Positions 1 through 7,935 of a stretch of 64,000 bases of DNA are shown in pieces. Each line of letters opens with the position of its first letter. Position 1 is the stretch's first letter. The DNA comes from Pseudomonas frederiksbergensis (lineage in GTDB: Bacteria; Pseudomonadota; Gammaproteobacteria; Pseudomonadales; Pseudomonadaceae). A model generated the notes under the pieces. That model saw only the letters and a program-made list of their open reading frames with translations, did no database searches and had not been told where the DNA came from. The stretch covers positions 76,379-140,378 of the forward strand of contig NZ_MOBR01000005.1 of assembly GCF_003732705.1 (NCBI RefSeq), in the 5' to 3' direction. The position numbers were made by a program, and so were the translations under genes.

Positions 1-72
1 TTGCCCGCGAAGAACGATGACGCGGTGTGTCAGACCTGACGCCTTCGCGAGCAAGCTTTGCTCCTACAGGGG
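1..72. repeat. REP-type palindromic repeat, incomplete at window edge
   Basis: Positions 42-72 hold the inverted arm of a P. fluorescens REP element in its TTTGCTCCTACA variant. The first bases (CGCGAAGAACGATGACGCGG) match the sequence that follows a forward REP arm near 28825, so the partner arm probably lies just left of the window. Confidence 0.7.
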
Positions 73-85
73 ATGTGCCTGGCTG

Positions 86-454
86 CTACCCAGGCTTGTG
101 GTTATCCAGCACGCGATTGAGCGCCAGCTCACCGATCAGGAGCGACCGATGCAACACCAGCATCGTATGGCGTCGCGGGTTGTCCTCCAGTTCGGCGAGG
201 TCGTTGACCATTTTGCGGCACGATGACAGCGACTCGTAGGCCTCAACCAGCAACGTTTCGTCATCCACCGCTGCGTCGATGGTGAGGAAGGTGCCGGATG
301 TGCGGGGCGGTATCTGCGTTTTGGTCGCCCCGGGGTTGAGGTAGAAATCGAGTGCGCGGTCTGTCGCCGCTTTCATTTTCTTGGGGTCAAGATCAAAAGA
401 GGCGTCGTAGGGTACTGGACCCGTGTGCGGGGGGTTAGGCGTTACCTTGAACAT
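86..454 (-). CDS. DUF6124 family protein
   Basis: A 122-residue protein with no signal peptide or membrane segment. The opening (MFKVTPNPP), a central DPKKMKAATDRALDFYL segment and a hydrophobic helix-rich C-terminal half match my memory of the small Pseudomonas DUF6124 family, which is related in context to DUF3077. Family function is unknown. The ATG has a good AAGGAG site 8-9 bases upstream. A long upstream leader, described separately, overlaps the start. It is a lone gene, with REP sequence downstream and a toxin-antitoxin pair on the other strand. Family assignment is from memory; that it is a real gene is well supported. Confidence 0.75.
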   Translation of the reverse strand: MFKVTPNPPHTGPVPYDASFDLDPKKMKAATDRALDFYLNPGATKTQIPPRTSGTFLTIDAAVDDETLLVEAYESLSSCRKMVNDLAELEDNPRRHTMLVLHRSLLIGELALNRVLDNHKPG

Positions 455-700
455 AGATAGAACTCCTTATGTCGTAAATAAAGAGCCAACCAACCTCGCT
501 ACCAAACGAATGGGTGGTGGCCATACGCAGGTTGGTAGACCGGGACATAAGGAAACCGGCGCACCCGAAGATGCCCTGTGCATGACCACCATAATGCCGA
601 GACGAAAAACGCCGCGAATGGTGATGCTGTGCAGTCCTTACATCCGGGCTACCAAACCCGATCACTGTTTTTCAGCGACGGGGAAACGATAAAGTCCGGG
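435..700 (-). promoter_or_regulatory. Leader region of the DUF6124 gene with overlapping leader ORF
   Basis: Upstream of the DUF6124 start an open frame runs from 665 down to 435, overlapping the gene's first codons by about 20 bases. Its translation contains GHAQGIFGCAGFLMSRSTNL, a string I associate with spurious or leader ORFs repeated upstream of DUF3077/DUF6124 genes in many Pseudomonas. The region also holds CGGG...CCCG and CCAACC...GGTTGG inverted repeats. This suggests a conserved structured leader or a coupled leader peptide rather than an ordinary protein gene. Inference only. Confidence 0.35.
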
Positions 701-1132
701 GCCAAGACGCACAAGCCGGCGGATTCTGGCGTACCTGTAGGCAACGACGCAAGGCGTTGTAGCCTTTGGTGGCGTAACACGGGGTGTCTTTAAACACGCG
801 TCCTACATGGCGTGTTTACTTTCAATAAACTCGACGAAAAGTCCGACAGCATTTGAAGGTTGGCCGTCGGAAGTTCGAGGTTTACCGTAGCAACCTCCAT
901 CAGTTAGCAGAGGTTGATCATGTTCAAAGAACCCATAAGTCTTCCTGAGTCAGATGCTGTAGGAGCAATATGCTGGCCTTTAATCGGATCTACCATTGAG
1001 AGTTCGGAAGATGCCGATACTCTTGGTTTTAGCTGGCTTTCGCGGCGCGGGTGTGGATGTACTTCATCTGGCCAGCAACGACAGCGAGACACAGACCGAT
1101 TAGACTCGTCGGTATCAATCCCGGAGGTCATT
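701..1132. other. Gene-poor gap before the toxin-antitoxin pair
   Basis: No convincing gene was found. A longer in-frame extension of the antitoxin (from 914) exists, but it lacks a ribosome site and looks non-coding. The promoter of the toxin-antitoxin pair must lie in this stretch; I could not pick out clear -35/-10 boxes. Confidence 0.4.
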
Positions 1133-1324
1133 ATGAGCGCTGAACTGTCCCCCATCGTTTCAGAGTTCACCACCGAAGAGCAGGCTGCTAGCTACGACCG
1201 ATGGCTGCGAGCCAAAGTGCAAGCTTCATTGAATGATCCGCGTCCGAATGTCCCGCATGATCAGGTGATGGCGGATATGCGGGCCCTTATCGAATCAAAG
1301 CGCAACAAGCACGATGCTGGTTGA
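1133..1324 (+). CDS. RelB/StbD-like antitoxin
   Basis: A 63-residue charged protein. The start ATG is chosen because GGAGG sits 5 bases upstream. The pattern EEQAASYDRWLRAKVQASL followed by HDQVMADMRALI matches short antitoxins of the RelB/stability-determinant type paired with RelE/ParE toxins. In such proteins the N-terminal part binds DNA and the C-terminal helix wraps the toxin. The 3' end overlaps the toxin gene by 11 bases, so the two are translationally coupled, as is usual for such modules. The pair probably represses its own promoter. The exact antitoxin subfamily is uncertain. Confidence 0.8.
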   Translation: MSAELSPIVSEFTTEEQAASYDRWLRAKVQASLNDPRPNVPHDQVMADMRALIESKRNKHDAG

Positions 1325-1583
1325 GTGGCGACCCGAAGCGCGGGCTGAACTTTGGAAAATCCTGGATTTTATTGGTGACCGCCACTTTGTGGCAGCAAGC
1401 GAGCTGTACCAAGCCATTGAAGTTGCTACCTCAGCCCTTCCCGAACATCCCTATCTTTATCGACTTGGTCGAGTACCCGGTACTCGGGAAATCGTTGCGC
1501 ATCCCAACTATCTGGTGATCTATCGAGTGACGGATCGAATCGAGATCCTGAGTGTTTTGCATGCCAGACAGGAGTACCCATGA
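1314..1583 (+). CDS. RelE/ParE family toxin
   Basis: An 89-residue protein with the RelE/ParE-fold signature: N-terminal VEWRPEARAELWKILDFI, a central LPEHPYLYRLGRVPGTREIV and C-terminal YLVIYRVTDRIEILSVLHARQ. The RVPGTRE...VIYR...VLHARQ pattern is characteristic of the ParE branch (gyrase poisons), although RelE-type mRNA cleavage cannot be excluded. The gene starts inside the last codons of the antitoxin. The length is normal for the family and the gene looks intact. Confidence 0.9.
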   Translation: MLVEWRPEARAELWKILDFIGDRHFVAASELYQAIEVATSALPEHPYLYRLGRVPGTREIVAHPNYLVIYRVTDRIEILSVLHARQEYP

Positions 1584-1757
1584 CTTTCACGGGGCGGAAT
1601 CAATAAACTTTCAGTCACGGTGACATACAAAGTCCGACAGTCTTGCTTCGCCCCACCAACCACTGGCCCAACCGCCCCCAATTCCGTAACATCCCCACCC
1701 CTCATTCCCCGCAACTCCCCGCGGCCAATTCCACCGGCCCGCATGTTCAGGTAAGCC

Positions 1758-3203
1758 ATGAAACCACAACGCCTTCGCGCCGATGCCCTGGCCGGGCTCA
1801 CTACATCCTTCGCGTTGCTGCCCGAATGCATCGCCTTCGCCCTGGTCGCTCACCTCAATCCACTGATGGGCCTCTACGGCGCGTTTATCATCTGCACATT
1901 GACCGCGCTGTTCGGCGGGCGGCCGGGGATGGTGTCCGGTGCTGCCGGGTCGATGGCGGTGGTGATTGTGGCGTTGGTGGTGCAACACGGCGTGCAGTAT
2001 TTGCTGGCGACGGTGCTGTTGGGCGGGTTGATCATGATGGCGTTCGGGCTGTTGCGGCTGGGCAAACTGGTGCGCATGGTGCCGCATCCGGTGATGCTCG
2101 GTTTCGTGAATGGCCTGGCGATCATCATTGCGCTGGCGCAGTTGGAGCATTTCAAAAGCGGCGACACCTGGCTCAGTGGCACGCCGCTTTACGTGATGAG
2201 CGGGTTGGTGGCGCTGACCATGGCGATCGTTTATCTGCTGCCGCGCCTGACTCGTGCGGTGCCGCCCGCTTTGGTGGCGATCCTTGGCGTCGGGTTGGCG
2301 GTGTTTCTGCTCGGCTTGCCGACCCGCACTCTGGGCGACATGGCGCACATTGCCGGCGGCTTGCCGACGTTGGCGTTGCCTGACATTCCGTGGAACCTGG
2401 ACACCCTGCGCATCATCGCGCCCTACGCGATTTTGATGGCGCTGGTCGGCCTGCTGGAAACCCTGCTGACCCTGAACCTCACCGACGAAATCACCGAGAG
2501 CCGTGGCTACCCGGATCGCGAGTGTGTGGCGCTGGGTGCGGCGAATATGGTGTCGGGCGCGTTCGGCGGCATGGGTGGCTGCGCGATGATCGGCCAGACC
2601 GTGATCAACCTCAGTTCCGGTGGTCGCGGCCGACTTTCCGGTGTGGTCGCCGGGGTGATGATTCTGCTGTTCGTGCTGTTTCTGTCGCCGCTGATCGAGC
2701 GCATTCCGCTGGCGGCATTGGTCGGCGTGATGTTCGTGGTGTCGCAACAGACCTTCGCCTGGGCCTCGCTGCGGGTGATCAACAAAGTGCCGCTCAACGA
2801 TGTGCTGGTAATCATCGCCGTGACCGCCATCACTGTGTTCACCGACCTGGCCACCGCCGTGCTCTGCGGGATCATCATCGCCGCGCTCAACTTCGCCTGG
2901 CAGCAGGCCCGCGAGCTGTACGCCGACACCTACCTGGAAACCGACGGCAGCAAACTCTATCGCCTGCATGGCACGCTGTTCTTCGCCTCAACCGCGCCGT
3001 TTCTCAACCAGTTCGATCCTGCCAACGACCCGGCGCAAGTGACGCTTGATTGCCGTCACCTGAGCTTCGTCGACTACTCGGCCATCGCCGCGTTGAAGAC
3101 GTTGCGTGAGCGCTACGACAAGGCTGGCAAGCATCTACGGGTGTTTCACTTGTCGGAGCGCTGCAAGCAGATGCTCAAGCGGGCAGGGGAGCGGCATGAT
3201 TGA
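1758..3203 (+). CDS. SulP family inorganic anion transporter
   Basis: A 481-residue inner-membrane protein. The N-terminus (LRADALAGLTTSFALLPECIAFA) is the SulP sulfate-transporter signature and is followed by about 10-12 hydrophobic segments. The C-terminal 90 residues form a short STAS domain (VTLDCRHLSFVDYSAIAAL). SulP proteins carry sulfate, bicarbonate, molybdate or other anions; the substrate cannot be read from sequence, and no carbonic anhydrase is adjacent. It stands alone, 23 bases before the convergent dipeptidase/transpeptidase gene. Confidence 0.9.
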   Translation: MKPQRLRADALAGLTTSFALLPECIAFALVAHLNPLMGLYGAFIICTLTALFGGRPGMVSGAAGSMAVVIVALVVQHGVQYLLATVLLGGLIMMAFGLLRLGKLVRMVPHPVMLGFVNGLAIIIALAQLEHFKSGDTWLSGTPLYVMSGLVALTMAIVYLLPRLTRAVPPALVAILGVGLAVFLLGLPTRTLGDMAHIAGGLPTLALPDIPWNLDTLRIIAPYAILMALVGLLETLLTLNLTDEITESRGYPDRECVALGAANMVSGAFGGMGGCAMIGQTVINLSSGGRGRLSGVVAGVMILLFVLFLSPLIERIPLAALVGVMFVVSQQTFAWASLRVINKVPLNDVLVIIAVTAITVFTDLATAVLCGIIIAALNFAWQQARELYADTYLETDGSKLYRLHGTLFFASTAPFLNQFDPANDPAQVTLDCRHLSFVDYSAIAALKTLRERYDKAGKHLRVFHLSERCKQMLKRAGERHD

Positions 3204-3226
3204 GGTCGATGCCGGTGAGCGCGTGA

Positions 3227-4633
3227 TCAGCGCTCTGGAAGCCCCCAACGCTCACGCAACTGCACATACTCAGCTTCCGGCAATTGCACCAGCAACGGCA
3301 TCTGCCCTGGATCCAGCCAACCCAACAGCCGCTTGATATCCGCCGGGTCCATGGCCGTACACCCCAACGTCGGCGACGTCGGCCCGCGCCAGATATGGAA
3401 GAAAATGCACGACCCTGCACCGGCCACCGCCGGCGTGTTGTGCTCGATGAAAATGCCATTTCGGTACATGTCATCGTCACGCCGCATGGTTTCGGAGCTG
3501 TTCCAGTCCTTGGCCACTGTCGCGCCGTCGACCAGTTCGTTGTAGCGTTTGGACTGGCTGTCATCCACGCATTCGAGGGTTGGGGTCAGCGGCAGGTAGG
3601 GCAGTTGGGTGTCGGTGGTTTTGTCGTAGCCAAAGGCTGTGCCGAGTTTGAAAATCCCGGCCGGGGCCTTGCCATCACCTTCACGTTTGACGGGCCCCTG
3701 GCGTGGTTCGACGACGGTCAGCCCCTTGCCCCAGGCCAGCCCGTTTTTACCGACCACCACCGCAAACGGTTCGCCGGTTTTTTGAAAGGTGTTGCCGTGA
3801 CGCTCATAGCGTTGGGCGGTGCCCTGGATGGCGCTCCAGTTTTTGGTGGTGACGATAATCAGTTGCTGGCTGGTACTGAGCGCCAGCGGGGTAATGGGGA
3901 AATCCATGACCTGATTCAACGCCGGATTGCCGGTGTAGGTGAAGTGCCACCACTCTTTCGAGTAACCGACAAACCCCTCTTTTTCCATGGCGCTGGTGAG
4001 TCGCTGGCGATTGGTTTTTGCGCTCGCGTTGATGGCCGTGCTGTCGGCATGGGCCGGCTCGTCGAAGCAGTCGAAACCGGTGCCCATGTCCAGCGCGCCA
4101 TCCTGCCAGCGCTGGCCATAAGGGGCGGTGCAATCGACTTGGGGGATAGCGGGCGACCAGATTGCAGCGGGCGGCGCTTTTGGACTGGTCAGGGTCAGGT
4201 CCACCGTGCTGCCCTTGGAATGCCCCGAGATCCGCGCCACGTAACCCAAACGCCAGAAGTCTTGCTTGTCCACCCGTGGATAGAACTCGGCTTTGGTGGG
4301 ATCGCCGGGCACCTTGGCGAAGTTGCCCATATCGGCAACCGCGCGGGCAGGCCGATAGCAATCGAAGACCTTCAACCCGTAGCCTTGCGCCTGCAAAGCG
4401 GTTTGCACCCGGGCCAGGGCCTTGGCCGCCTCCTCTGACAACAGGCATTCGGGCGCCTCGTAACCGTCGAGCGGATGGCCGGTGAAGTTGTGGGCCGTGG
4501 CGTAGCGGATGTCCTGCTCGATGCCCGGAGCGATCGAACGCAGATACACCATGTGCTCGGGCCGTGGCTCGGCATTGGCAATGCACGGCAGCACAAGGCA
4601 CAGGGTCATCAGGATTTTGTTCAGCGCCTGCAT
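3227..4633 (-). CDS. Secreted VanX-type D-Ala-D-Ala dipeptidase fused to YkuD L,D-transpeptidase
   Basis: The start at 4633 has GGAGG 6 bases upstream and gives 468 residues opening with a Sec signal peptide (about 1-21, cleavage after CIANA). Residues 30-250 are a peptidase M15D (VanX/DdpX) domain: zinc ligands H138 and D145 in SGHSKGSTVD, then E227 and H230 in KEWWH. Residues 255-465 are a YkuD L,D-transpeptidase domain with H413 and catalytic C425 in HIWRGPTSPTLGC. Both active sites look intact. The protein would act on cell-wall peptides in the periplasm: one half splits D-Ala-D-Ala-type dipeptides, the other forms or edits L,D-cross-links. This two-enzyme architecture is unusual, since the domains usually occur separately. 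Downstream of AraC on the same strand, but an operon is unproven. Confidence 0.88.
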   Translation of the reverse strand: MQALNKILMTLCLVLPCIANAEPRPEHMVYLRSIAPGIEQDIRYATAHNFTGHPLDGYEAPECLLSEEAAKALARVQTALQAQGYGLKVFDCYRPARAVADMGNFAKVPGDPTKAEFYPRVDKQDFWRLGYVARISGHSKGSTVDLTLTSPKAPPAAIWSPAIPQVDCTAPYGQRWQDGALDMGTGFDCFDEPAHADSTAINASAKTNRQRLTSAMEKEGFVGYSKEWWHFTYTGNPALNQVMDFPITPLALSTSQQLIIVTTKNWSAIQGTAQRYERHGNTFQKTGEPFAVVVGKNGLAWGKGLTVVEPRQGPVKREGDGKAPAGIFKLGTAFGYDKTTDTQLPYLPLTPTLECVDDSQSKRYNELVDGATVAKDWNSSETMRRDDDMYRNGIFIEHNTPAVAGAGSCIFFHIWRGPTSPTLGCTAMDPADIKRLLGWLDPGQMPLLVQLPEAEYVQLRERWGLPER

Positions 4634-4659
4634 GGGATGCCTCCAGTGACTGTCCATGT

Positions 4660-5553
4660 TCATCGGGTCGCCCCTCGTGTATCGGCCAGAATCCTCGCCG
4701 CATCCCGCGCCGGCGGCAAGCCGAATACGCGAGCATAGTCGCGACTGAACTGGGTCGCGCTTTCATAGCCGACATCGAACGCCGCGCTGGTGACGCTTTT
4801 GGCACTGGCCACCAGCAACGTGCGGGCCTGAAGCAGCCGAACGTGTTTTTGATACTGCAAGGGGCTGAAGTTGGTCACGGCCTTGAAGTGGCGGTGGAAG
4901 GAGGACACGCTCATCGCCGCTTTCTGCGCCAGGGCGTCCACTCGTAGCGGTTCGGCAAAGTCGCGGCGGATCCACTGGATGGCTTGGCTCACGCGGGCCA
5001 TCGCGCTATCGGGTGCGGCGATTTCCCGCAGCATCGCGCCGTGGGGACCTTGCAACACCCGATAGAGAATCTCCCGCTCATAGACCGGGCCCAGCGCCGC
5101 AATGTCTGCCGGCCGATCCATCAATCGCAGCATGCGCACCCAGGCGTCCATCAGCTCGGGGGTAACGGCGGCGACCGAGAATCCGGTTTCCTGTTCGTGA
5201 CGCCCGGTCGCCGGGGGCAGGTCCGCCAGCAGGTTTGCCACAACGCTAGGGTCGAGCGTCAGGCTGACGGCCAGGTAAGGCTCGCCGGTCGCGGCCGGAT
5301 GCACCTGGCCCACCGCCGGCAACTCGATGGACATGACGAAATATGTCGCCGGGTCGTAGCGCAGCGTGCGGTCGCCGACGGTCATCGACTTACTGCCCGT
5401 CAGGATCAGGTTGATCATCGGGTCATAAACAGCGGCCAGCAGATGTTCCGGGATCGCCCCCTGAACCATCGCCACCCGTGGAATACCGGTTTCGGTACGC
5501 CGATTTTCAGCCCTGGCAGCCAAGGTCCTGAGTTCATTCAGTTGAGTGTTCAT
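4660..5553 (-). CDS. AraC family transcriptional regulator (AraC_N type)
   Basis: 297 residues from the internal ATG at 5553; the longer frame from 5649 has no ribosome site. Residues about 20-170 form the AraC-type N-terminal sensor domain (PRVAMVQGAIPEHLLAAVYDP, GSKSMTVGDRTLRYD). Two helix-turn-helix motifs follow in the last 100 residues (MSVSSFHRHFKAVTNFSPLQ and SAAFDVGYESATQFSRDYAR). It is divergent from an SDR gene 138 bases away, the usual arrangement for this subfamily, so it probably activates that gene. The ligand is unknown. Confidence 0.9.
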   Translation of the reverse strand: MNTQLNELRTLAARAENRRTETGIPRVAMVQGAIPEHLLAAVYDPMINLILTGSKSMTVGDRTLRYDPATYFVMSIELPAVGQVHPAATGEPYLAVSLTLDPSVVANLLADLPPATGRHEQETGFSVAAVTPELMDAWVRMLRLMDRPADIAALGPVYEREILYRVLQGPHGAMLREIAAPDSAMARVSQAIQWIRRDFAEPLRVDALAQKAAMSVSSFHRHFKAVTNFSPLQYQKHVRLLQARTLLVASAKSVTSAAFDVGYESATQFSRDYARVFGLPPARDAARILADTRGATR

Positions 5554-5691
5554 GGGGAGACATCTGATCCCATGGCTCCCCACGGCGCAAGCAGAAAGCA
5601 GAAACAGGCAGTTTTCGAGCAGAATCGGCTGCGCTCGCCGGGAGGTCAATCGCTACCGTAGTGGCTTACCTCATTCACAGCGGAGCAGCAC

Positions 5692-6435
5692 ATGAACATT
5701 ACCCTGATCACCGGCGGCAGCCGCGGCATAGGCGCCGCCACTGCCCAGTTATGTGCCCAACGTGGCATGGGCGTGATCCTGACCTACAACAGCAATGCGC
5801 AGGCCGCCGAGTCGGTGGTGGCGGCTATCAACGCTGAAGGCGGCAAGGCTGTTGCGCTTGAACTGGACGTGGGCAATGTCGGGGCATTCGGCGTTTTTGT
5901 TGATGCAGTTCGACAAACGCTGCAATCGACCTGGCAGAAGACCACCCTGAACGGCCTGGTCAACAACGCAGGTCACGGCTTGTTCAACCCGATCGAGACG
6001 GTCACCGAAGCACAATTCGACAGCCTGATGGGCGTGCACCTCAAAGGCCCGTTCTTCCTGACCCAGGGGCTGTTGCCGCTGATGGCGGAAGGTTCGAGCA
6101 TCGTCAACCTGACCAGCGCGACCACCCGCGTGGCCACCGCGGGCGTCGCGCCATACGCTGCGTTCAAGGGCGGACTGGACGTGCTGACTCGCTACATGGC
6201 CAAGGAATTCGGTGAGCGGCGCATCCGCGCCAATGCGGTTTCGCCGGGCGCGATCCGCACGGAACTGGGCGGCGGCTTGAATGACGAATTCGAAGCACTG
6301 CTCGCTTCGCAAACTGCCCTCGGTCGGGTCGGTGAACCAGGCGACGTCGCACGGGTCATCGCCACGTTGCTGTCCGAGGACAGTGGCTGGATCAACGGGC
6401 AGAGCATCGACGTGTCGGGTGGCTACATCCTCTAA
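5692..6435 (+). CDS. SDR family NAD(P)-dependent oxidoreductase
   Basis: A 247-residue classical short-chain dehydrogenase. It has the cofactor loop TGGSRGIG (residues 7-14), NNAG (91-94), the catalytic Ser in NLTSAT (about 142), Y155-x-x-x-K159 in PYAAFK, and the C-terminal DVSGGYIL. It reduces or oxidises a carbonyl/alcohol of unknown identity in the cytosol. GGAG lies upstream of the ATG. Divergent from the AraC regulator; the end overlaps the convergent acetyltransferase gene by 4 bases. Confidence 0.92.
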   Translation: MNITLITGGSRGIGAATAQLCAQRGMGVILTYNSNAQAAESVVAAINAEGGKAVALELDVGNVGAFGVFVDAVRQTLQSTWQKTTLNGLVNNAGHGLFNPIETVTEAQFDSLMGVHLKGPFFLTQGLLPLMAEGSSIVNLTSATTRVATAGVAPYAAFKGGLDVLTRYMAKEFGERRIRANAVSPGAIRTELGGGLNDEFEALLASQTALGRVGEPGDVARVIATLLSEDSGWINGQSIDVSGGYIL

Positions 6436-6944
6436 AGCTGATCGGCCTTATACACCAGGCTTTGCGGCTGTCCCGGCACGTCATCGAGCACATCAAACCG
6501 TTGCATGCCGATTTTCTCCAGCACTCCGATTGAGGCCTGATGGCTTGGCCGGACCAGCGCAAACACCTGCTCGGCCTTCAGCTCATTGAAAGCGAACGCC
6601 AGCGCCGTGGTGCCCAATTCCGTGGCGTAACCCTTGCCCCACGCGGCGGCAGCAAATCGATAGCCGAGGTTGAGGCGCTCGACGGCAAGGTAGTTGTACA
6701 ACGCAATGCCGCCGAAACCGATGACATGCTCCGGCGCTTCACGGGTTGCAATCGCCCATTGTCCGTAACCGTTTTCGTCCCAGTGGCGCAGCCAGCCTTG
6801 CAGCAAGGTTTCGGCCTGTTGAAGATCGGACAGCGGCCCGGCCGGGTTGAATTGATTAGTCGCCGGGTCGCCATAGATCGCAAACAGACGCGCCAGGTCT
6901 TCGGCTGTCGGTGGCCTCAAGCTCAATCGTGCAGTGGTGATCAT
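6432..6944 (-). CDS. GNAT N-acetyltransferase (RimJ/RimL-like)
   Basis: 170 residues. It opens with ITTARLSLRPPTAEDLARLF and carries GYRFAAAAWGKGYATELGT, the acetyl-CoA binding loop of RimJ/RimL-type GNATs, then VLEKIGMQR near the C-terminus. Likely acetylates a protein N-terminus or a small amine; substrate unknown. Its start abuts the stop of the RpiR gene upstream on the same strand (single-base overlap), so it may be the last gene of the transporter transcript. Confidence 0.9.
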   Translation of the reverse strand: MITTARLSLRPPTAEDLARLFAIYGDPATNQFNPAGPLSDLQQAETLLQGWLRHWDENGYGQWAIATREAPEHVIGFGGIALYNYLAVERLNLGYRFAAAAWGKGYATELGTTALAFAFNELKAEQVFALVRPSHQASIGVLEKIGMQRFDVLDDVPGQPQSLVYKADQL

Positions 6945-7879
6945 TATTTTTTCGGCGCTTTGGTGCTGGTGGGAATGTGCAGGTAAGCCATCACGCTTTC
7001 AGTCAGCTCGGTGGCCAGTTTCACTGCTTCCTTGTTGCGCGCCATGACCCCCGCGACCAGGCCTTCGATCAACGCAAGCACGGCGATGTTGGAACTGGTC
7101 AGGACCGGGTGATCGGCGGGGGCGAACAAGGTGTGCTCGGCGATGCCGGTCAGCGGTGAGGCGGGGGAGTCGGTGATCGCCAGCACCGTCGCTCCACGCT
7201 CGCTGGCGAAGCGCGCCAGTTGCAGGGTGTCGAGGGAATAGCGCGGCAGGGAGATTGCCAGCAACACGTCCTGATCGGTGATTGCGGCGAGGCGGTACGC
7301 GGCGTTTTCGTTGCCGCCTTCCATGCTGATGGCGGTGGCGTCGGCGCAGAAGGGCATCAGGGTCGAAGCGGCGAGGCCGGCGAAGTAGACGCTGTTGCCG
7401 AAGCCAAGGATGTAGATCTTGCGCGCAGTCGTCAGGCGGGTGACGAAGGCTTCAAAGGTGTCGGCATGGTTGTTGGTCGCTGCCGTGGCGAGGTTGCTGC
7501 TGGCGCTCTGGATTTGCTCATGCAGGCCAAACGCGCCGCCCGGCCGATGGGCCAATTCGTTGCGCAGTTTGTCCACCGGCGAAACCATCTGCTGCAACGT
7601 CGCCACCAGTTCGGCCTTCATCCCGGTGTAGCCGCCCAGGTCCAGGGCCTTGGCCAGGCGATTGACCGCTGCGGGTGAGGTCGAAGTTTCGTGAGCCATC
7701 TCTTCGATGGTCAGGGTCGCCGCGCGCAACGGGTGACGCAGGATAAAGTCCGCGACCTTGCGCAGCGACGGCGGCAACTCGGCAACGACTTCCGCCAGTT
7801 TGCGCATGACCGGCGCGGCGTAGACCGTGGTGTTTTTCGATGGGGTCGGCATGTGCGGCTCAACAGTTCCTGAGGGCAT
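6944..7879 (-). CDS. MurR/RpiR family transcriptional regulator
   Basis: 311 residues from the first ATG; a second ATG at 7852 with a weak GAG site would give 302. Residues 20-100 hold the RpiR helix-turn-helix (LTIEEMAHETSTSPAAVNRL). Residues 140-290 form a SIS sugar-phosphate-binding domain (KIYILGFGNSVYFAGLAAST, DVLLAISLPRYSLDT). SIS domains usually sense phosphosugars, yet this gene follows an amino-acid transporter. It takes the place that argR occupies in the P. aeruginosa aot operon, so it may control the transporter in response to a different signal. A hairpin sits between it and the ATPase gene. Confidence 0.9.
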   Translation of the reverse strand: MPSGTVEPHMPTPSKNTTVYAAPVMRKLAEVVAELPPSLRKVADFILRHPLRAATLTIEEMAHETSTSPAAVNRLAKALDLGGYTGMKAELVATLQQMVSPVDKLRNELAHRPGGAFGLHEQIQSASSNLATAATNNHADTFEAFVTRLTTARKIYILGFGNSVYFAGLAASTLMPFCADATAISMEGGNENAAYRLAAITDQDVLLAISLPRYSLDTLQLARFASERGATVLAITDSPASPLTGIAEHTLFAPADHPVLTSSNIAVLALIEGLVAGVMARNKEAVKLATELTESVMAYLHIPTSTKAPKK

Positions 7880-7881
7880 AA

Positions 7882-7910
7882 GGTTGGCTGGAGTGTATCC
7901 GAAGCCAACC
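7882..7910 (-). promoter_or_regulatory. Hairpin between the transporter ATPase and RpiR genes
   Basis: GGTTGGCT and AGCCAACC form a perfect 8-bp stem around a 13-base loop, immediately upstream of the RpiR start. No T-run follows. It may dampen read-through, act as an RNA processing site, or serve as the regulator's own operator. Confidence 0.4.
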
Positions 7911-7935
7911 GTCGGTGCGCAGCGGGTCTGCCGGA

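Noticed and set aside
914..1132. N-terminal extension of the antitoxin
   Set aside because: No ribosome site, atypical composition, and the internal ATG has a proper GGAGG.
1611..2969. Long antisense frame opposite the SulP gene
   Set aside because: His/Gln/Arg-rich translation typical of a GC-rich shadow frame; the opposite strand carries a clear transporter.
4660..5649. Longer AraC start at 5649
   Set aside because: The extra 32 residues do not fit the family, and the region is the divergent control gap.
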